Below, in pieces: positions 58,201-64,000 of a DNA stretch of 64,000 nucleotides. The stretch spans positions 19,545,445 through 19,609,444 of the forward strand of contig NC_081543.1 of the NCBI RefSeq assembly GCF_901000735.1, given 5' to 3'. This DNA comes from Corylus avellana. Taxonomy: Eukaryota; Streptophyta; Magnoliopsida; Fagales; Betulaceae. The notes beneath the pieces were generated by a model. The model saw nothing but the letters and a program-made list of their open reading frames with translations, was not told the origin of the DNA and did no database searches. A program made the translations under genes and the position numbers. Position 1 is the stretch's first letter, and each line of letters starts with the position of its first letter.

Positions 58201-58950
58201 TCATTTCTAAGATGAATAAAAGCAAGTAACTAGATCATTTGACTTTCATATTGTACGTTATTACTATGATATCTTATAACTATATGAACATGTTAAGATA
58301 TGGTTTATGCGTGATCATGGGTACACTCATGCATGCATATGCCCAGTCATCTGCGATAAGCAAGTCTTATCAAAAAGCTATTTCTGTACAGGAACAACTT
58401 TAGTATATGAGTAGACTCCTATTGGGTGACTGAATCTGTTGATGCACATGCACACGAGTGTATATTCCCTTTGGTTTTGTTTGAACGGTGTTAACTATGT
58501 TTCTTTTCTGGAGTCTGATGCATCTAGATTTATCATCAGATGTTATCTTGTTGAAGATGATTTCACAATTGAACAGTTGAATTGGTCATTTGGTAATTGG
58601 CTTTATATACTCAGGAGAATTACATCATCTACATCTTGAATGTTGAATCCTGTGAACGCATATCTTCAGTATTACTCTTGAATGGCCTGGAGTTGGGTGC
58701 ATATGAGAGTCTGTGCTCTAAGAGAGAAATGAGGTTTCCCTCCAGATCTTTATTAAAACATAGCTTTATCCAAGTTTCATTACAAAATTTTTGTAACAGT
58801 CACCTAACTAGCTTCATATGTTACACCCTGGAACATAACTGTTGTTGTTTTTGAAACTTTTTGTTTTTGTTTCTATATTGTGGTTGATCTCATTGGTTCT
58901 CCCTTGGTTGCAATTAACAAAAAATGGTGTACAAATTCTTGTGTGCAGGA
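55255..58950 (+). CDS. 2-oxoglutarate/Fe(II)-dioxygenase-fold protein, plant-conserved, likely nuclear
   Basis: Coding parts 55255-56299 and 56879-57262, with the stop TGA formed across the next splice (T at 57262, GA at 58949-58950); 476 residues. Introns are GT-AG and phases match. Without the last splice the frame would run to 57324 (496 residues). It begins MAGSGLPSLGRVKLTDLVP; residues 175-290 form an isopenicillin-N-synthase-like core with D212, H268 (NPALHRT) and the RxS motif R282-C-S284. The metal-site HxD is QVD here with His just before it, so catalysis is uncertain. A basic stretch (MRRRKNDSRSK, PPSKRLRLEAQR) suggests nuclear import. A polyadenylation signal lies at 59642. I recognise a conserved plant family but know no established function. 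Confidence 0.85.
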
Positions 58951-59665
58951 ATCAATGTCCATAGTTTCAAATTTGTGGCCACCCTTGATCAGCTTGTGAG
59001 TAGATGGTTTGCAGGAACTGTTTCCTAGTTGAACTTGCCCGTGACTGGTTTGCTTGAATCCTATACCATTCCGTCCTGGGTTGTGTTGCTGCTTCTCATT
59101 GCAAGTTTAACTCAGGACGAGGCGTCATCCACAAGACGGTGATAGATATCTGTAAATATGTAATTTTTAGGAGAGCTTGGCGTTGTTATGAAGGACCAAT
59201 CTCAAGAGAGACTGCCCAATTTATGATGGAAAACGTCTACGACTGATTTGTGGAAAAGGAATGAATAAGGAGAGAAAATGTGGCGGATTTGTTTTCATTT
59301 GGAAAGCAACCATCATTGTATTTTCATCCAACTCAAGGTGAGAACGTTGGATGGAGAGCTAGTAGCAATGTTGACCGTTGGTAATCTTTGTACATTGTGC
59401 TTAAACCTAGGATTCCTCACAATCTTATTCTTCTTTTCCCAGTTACTTAGAAAAAGAATCATAACTTCTTCATTTATTTATAGAAGACATATTATGCATT
59501 TGTTCGCTTTCATCAATATATATTTCCTTCTTTTGCCACATCTTACACCGCACATGTTCTTTTAAAACATTTTAGATGATGCGTGTTGAATGTCCATTTG
59601 CAGATGCATTCTAGACTACTGCTGCTGCCGTTACCTATGTTAATAAAATGGGTTGCACTTTGATC
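58951..59665 (+). other. 3' untranslated exon of the dioxygenase-fold gene
   Basis: Follows the acceptor GTGTGCAG (to 58948). AATAAA is at 59642-59647. No other gene seen. Confidence 0.5.
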
Positions 59666-59774
59666 GGTCATCATGCTCTGTTTAGCCAACTGCTCTCATA
59701 GATGCAGCACACTCTTCACTGTTTCTTTATTGATGATGTCACCAGCACTGCAAAGTCAGAATATTTTGTATTGA

Positions 59775-59930
59775 GTAATGTTACCGGCCATCTTTTTGTC
59801 TTTCAAAGTTGACGTGGTTTTTAGAATCACTATTAGATCAAAATTCATTAGTGATTTATTCCAAATTCAATAGTAATTTTAAAAATTACATCAACTTTGA
59901 AAGGATAAAAAAATGGTCTCTATCATTATT
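59775..59930. mobile_element. Small fold-back (MITE-like) element
   Basis: CTTTCAAAGTTGACGTGG, AGAATCACTATTAGATC and AATTCATTAGTGATTTATTC pair with their near-complements, ending ACATCAACTTTGAAAGG. Non-coding. Confidence 0.65.
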
Positions 59931-60479
59931 CATTTTGTACTACTAATGTGATAAAATCAAAGGAAAACTGTACCGCATGAGCAACAACCCTTAGGATCTG
60001 TGTGAGTCTCAAGGCTATGTTTCTCTTTGATTTTTGTAAGCTCTACTGTAGCCTAAACTGCCATATCTATAATACGGATAAAGGTGCCTAGGTTCTGGAA
60101 AGTGATTGACACCTAATATTTTAAGTATGCTAGGGTTTTGAGATATTTCTAGAGCTTATCCTAGGTGTATTCCATAAGTTTTTAGAGAGACCATCTTAGT
60201 TGCAATAAGGGTGGCAATGGCAATTCATGTTCACGTGTTAAGTTTGAGTGGTACCGAGGCATAAGCATATAAAACTATAAAAATCAACTTTAACACAACC
60301 CATTTATTTAATTAAATGAGTCAAATTCTAACTAAAAATTCTATAATATGCTAATTTCATATTTAGTGATGACTTTGTGTTGAATTCGCGACCTATTTAA
60401 AAAATTGTCAGTCCTAACCACGAGTGAAAAATAAAAAATTAATGATGTCAAAACCTTGTATGTCTTGTATTTTTATCAG

Positions 60480-60814
60480 TTGTAAATCAATAGAACAGGT
60501 GTATGAACTTATATATATACAAAGACGGAAGACCTCTCTCAATGATATTACACAATTCTTCTTCAGCTTACCTTCTACCATTTTTAGAGTTTAAAACACA
60601 CTGTTGATTCAAGCTCTTTCTAGAGCTAAGGCTTCAAGGGGAAAACCTTTTCTTCCGCCCACAATCATTGATGGGGATGGCGGCACGACGTCTCTGATCG
60701 AAACCAAACCGACAAACAATAGTTGGTTCAACTGGATACAGTTCGGAACTGATAGCAGGATTTTGCCTACTGATTCTCAGTCCACAAACTCATCACTTCA
60801 ATGTTCACCCTAGA

Positions 60815-60868
<54 letters not shown>

Positions 60869-61203
60869 ATCTCAATATAAGGGAGAAATTTTAGGCCTCT
60901 TTTGCCATTGGATGTAATGGGTGTTGCTACACCCTGACGTACAAAATAGTGTCATTTTCCATTGACTAGACTTAATTTTAATCGAACTTATCCATTAAAA
61001 AAAATCGAATTGGAATCAAATGGAAATTTACTCTAAAAATAATAATGAGTTCATCTTTACAGTAGCTGGAGTCGGGATAAAAAATTTACTTCTAATTACT
61101 CACTGACAATTGTTGATCATCTCATGCAAGCAAGCTGTGGCCACTACTCACTATCAGCAATGTTGCTGCAGCCTTGTTTCAAGCTTATCAAATCATAACG
61201 TTC
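60480..61203. other. Intergenic, unrecognised, with (AT)n at 60817-60866
   Basis: The open frame at 60604-60813 has normal amino-acid composition but no features that I recognise, and it ends just before a 50-base AT microsatellite. It may be a retrotransposon fragment. Not called as a gene. Confidence 0.45.
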
Positions 61204-62694
61204 TCAACTGCGAAATGGTGGTTGGTTATCAAAAAGCAGCTCAATGGGTGTTGCATTAGCATAGAATTCTTCTAAGTTGTAGAAAGCTCTTTGTGGCGGA
61301 AGAAATATATGGACAACTACATCACCTGTCACCAAGACAAGACAACAGTTTACCTGAATGTTTACAACTGCAAACCAGAAAGTCTCAGCAGTTTAAATCA
61401 GTTGTAGTTGGAACAATGACCTAAATCGTTCTGTGGATATTATAAATAAGCACACCCCAAGTGCTTAGCTTCTGCTAGCGGCGGGTGGTAAGGCCTGAAC
61501 TTCACTGACTTGACCAAGGTTTAACGATAGATCCATTTTTTCAATTCTTGCAAGAAGCCTATAAATATCCCAAATAAACTATAGATAAATGCACTGTAAC
61601 AGTTGAAACTCCGCATTTCAAATAGTTTGGTACACATCTATGTTCATGATTACTTATAGCCTATTATCAGCAAGCAGACAGCAAGAGAAATTCAGTGATA
61701 GAAATGATAAGTGGATTTATTTCCAGAGCATACATTGTATCACTCTCTTTTTAAAGCAAAGACAACCAAGTACTGATCAAAAGGTTGGTTAATGAACAAT
61801 ATAACAACCAAGAGATGCCATCTAAGAGTCCAGCTTACTAATGAAAATGAAAAGGACATGTTATGTTCACAAGGAAGATCTAGACAGAACGAAAATATTT
61901 TATATTGAGTATATTAATATGATTGAGTTTAGTGCAAAGGTGGCATTCATGGAGCGCAGAAAATAGGCCTGTTAGAGAGATAAATCTCAGTTGCCTATGG
62001 ATGTGTCCACCAAAAGAAAAAAGAAAACATTATTAACACCGCCCCAAAGATCAAAAAAGCAATAGTTACTTACATATCAACTCAACAATTTTTTTTTTTT
62101 TTGTAATCTAAAATGACGTGGCTGTTCAGCTGTGACAGATCTTGCAGCTGACTTGATAGGGGTTAAGTGAAAAAAAAAAAAAATGTACAAGGTAAGTAAA
62201 GGTCATATGAAATGAGACTGCACACGAAATCCTCAACTCAAACCAAATAGGTGGTAAAGCTCATGGTCACAACCAATGGTAACAAGAATTTTCTTTCTTC
62301 TTTAACATCGCAACGGACATGAACTGCTGGATTATAATGCAAGATCACTTACCAAAGTCCAACAAGGTCCATGAGTTGGGTTTTGTGTCCCCAGTTGGAA
62401 CTCTCCCATACTTCTTCTCAGCTAGATCTCTTATTTTCGATCTACATTGCAAAGCAAGTCAAAATGACAGTTAAAGCATTGATAGAAAACACTGAACCGT
62501 GATTAGGCTATCCCAACAAAAGATATGAAGATCATCGTCAAAGTTGGAGCCATACCCAATAGCATCAATCTGAGGGCGAGAGAACGCTGTGGCAATGATA
62601 AAAAATCGAGTCCAATACACAAGAGGCTTCACAAAGAGGACCTTTATATCAGCTGCCTTCACCTCACTTGCAACCTTAGCCATTTCCACAGCAA
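61204..62694 (-). CDS. Chloroplast Iojap / RsfS-family protein, last three exons (partial)
   Basis: Exons 62556-62694, 62353-62441 and 61204-61325 join in phase with GT-AG introns. They code AVEMAKVASEVKAADIKVLF, KPLVYWTRFFIIATAFSRPQ and IDAIGSKIRDLAEKKYG, then TKPNSWTLLDFGDVVVHIFL and PPQRAFYNLEEFYANATPIE to the stop. This is the RsfS/Iojap domain, which in bacteria and organelles binds ribosomal protein L14 and blocks subunit joining; in plants it is needed for plastid translation and greening. The first exon starts mid-codon after a TCTGTAG acceptor, so one or more 5' exons, including the transit peptide, lie upstream. None was identified up to 64000; they are probably beyond the window. 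Confidence 0.93.
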
Positions 62695-63507
62695 CTACAG
62701 AGACAGCAAGAAACAGGTTTAAGTTGGTAGTGTGGGGTATATCGCTTTTATTTCTGCTTTCAGCATTTTAACAATAAGGATCAAATATAATTAGTGTACA
62801 TCAACTCTATAACAAAGAATTCAAACAAAGGAAAAATTGATAAATATTTAACATAGCCGCCACTCCCCAGCACACCTCATTTAGTAAAGGAGAACAGTGA
62901 ACTGAAGAGGATCATAAAAATCGCTTCTTTTCCAGAGTATATCATGTCATGAGGATATAGAGGAGAGTAGCTAGAATCAAAATACTTAATGAAATGTTAC
63001 CTCACCAGTGAGGTGAAATGGAGAGGCAACTTGAAATATGTATTTTTCCTTTTCAAATTCCCAGTTAGAACTTAAATGGAAGTTTGAGTAAACAATCTTA
63101 GCACAAGGTGCAAATGTTGCAGAAATGCAATATGCTAAACCATTCGTAATCAGAATTCAGCTTACTCCAGTGTAGAGATAGCATCTGAAGTATTCATCAC
63201 TTCCCTGCTCCATATCATTCCAAAGTAGACTTGCACTTCAGAGAACTTTATAACATCGTGTGATTTCAGGAGTTTGAGAAACTAATTTATTTCATGCTTG
63301 GGGCCAGCATATATCCTGGAGGTTCTCTTAGTGTGATGATGAAGCCCAGGTTGCTTTTGTGGGTTTAGGGTTTCTTTTGTGGGTGGTTTGTTGTAGTTCC
63401 GTTCCTTTAGGTTTCTGCGGGTGGCTTGTTCTTTTTGTTTTTTCTTTCTTGTTCTTTTTGTTTTTTCTTTTTTGGTGTTCCTTTTGTATATTTCATGTGT
63501 ACTTAAG
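62695..63507. other. Probable Iojap intron
   Basis: No coding sequence recognised. TTTTTGTTTTTTC low-complexity sequence lies at 63430-63480. Confidence 0.45.
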
Positions 63508-64000
63508 TAACGACTCAGGAAAAAGCTTTAGCCACATCTGCACTATTACCCCCAAAATGACTAGTCAATTTGGAGTCTTCCTAGAATTCTTTATAAAGCT
63601 CAATTTCACCTAGTAACTAGGCAATATGAGACTTAACACTCACGACTATCTTTATAGACCACCCACTCTATGTGGGCTATACTTCATCCTCTCAATATGG
63701 AACTAAGGTGTTACAAACTCCCCTTCTTAAACTTCTAACGTCCTCGTCAGGGCCATGTCATGTAGTGCTCCAGTACCACATGACATGGCGTTACTAGGTG
63801 ACTCTGATACCATTATAACGACCTAGAAAAAAACACTAGCCACATTTGCGCTATTACTCCAAAATGATTAATCAATTTGGAGTCTTCCTAGAATTCCTTA
63901 TAAAGCTTAGTTTAACCTAGTAACTATGTAATGTGATACTTAAAACTCATGATTATCTTTATAAACCACCTACTCTATGTGGGCTACTCATCTTCCTCAT
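63508..64000 (-). mobile_element. TRIM-like LTR element, running off the window end
   Basis: Two direct copies of an LTR (63508 to about 63715, and 63818 to the window end) share GTCAATTTGGAGTCTTCCTA, TTATAAAGCT and CCACTCTATGTGGGCTA-type boxes. Between them, on the minus strand, are TATAATGGTATCAGAG (initiator tRNA primer site) next to the right copy, and a purine tract AAGAAGGGGAG next to the left copy. The interior is about 100 bp and codes for nothing. The size and plan are those of a TRIM. The second LTR is cut by the window edge. Confidence 0.78.

Noticed and set aside
1..64000. CRISPR arrays, bacterial operons, ribosome binding sites
   Set aside because: The window is plant nuclear DNA; the tandem repeats seen lack CRISPR spacing and there are no cas genes.

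Overview
This is plant nuclear DNA from a dicot, probably a woody rosid. It is AT-rich, its introns have plant splice signals, and it is loaded with LTR, LINE, MULE and CACTA elements. It carries a plant DYW-type PPR gene, plant ATG5 and a chloroplast Iojap homologue. The species cannot be named from the sequence alone.

Host genes, left to right: a PPR protein on the minus strand (5719-7392) whose C-terminal DYW domain is cut off by a stop codon and is decaying downstream; a one-exon remnant of an ALG1/TURAN-like mannosyltransferase gene (11901-12027, minus); ATG5 (31413-52220, minus), reconstructed as eight exons giving an uninterrupted 355-residue reading frame across 20.8 kb; a plant-conserved 2-oxoglutarate/Fe(II)-dioxygenase-fold protein (55255-58950, plus); and the last three exons of a chloroplast Iojap/RsfS homologue (61204-62694, minus) whose 5' exons were not found in the window.

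Between the PPR gene and ATG5 lies a transposon nest. An outer Mutator-like element (MULE, about 13767-28985) is split by an inner MULE (15572-26591) that has a perfect 9-bp target duplication. The inner MULE is itself invaded by a CACTA element (23275-24992). Both MULEs have the same plan: a MURA/SWIM transposase gene facing a convergent small gene that encodes a GRF zinc finger, a coiled coil and a C-terminal membrane segment. In the inner MULE the transposase is dead, but the GRF gene is an open two-exon reading frame. This repeated layout, reminiscent of mudrA/mudrB, is the most notable feature of the window.

The ATG5 introns have been expanded by LINEs in both orientations, by a complete non-autonomous Ty3/gypsy element (41735-44339, GATTC target duplication), by a U6 snRNA-LINE chimera and by a 217-bp tandem duplication, yet every exon and splice site is preserved. 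The left 12 kb holds Ty1/copia and Ty3/gypsy remnants and a Cassandra-type solo LTR containing 5S rRNA sequence. The right end enters a TRIM-like element on the minus strand.
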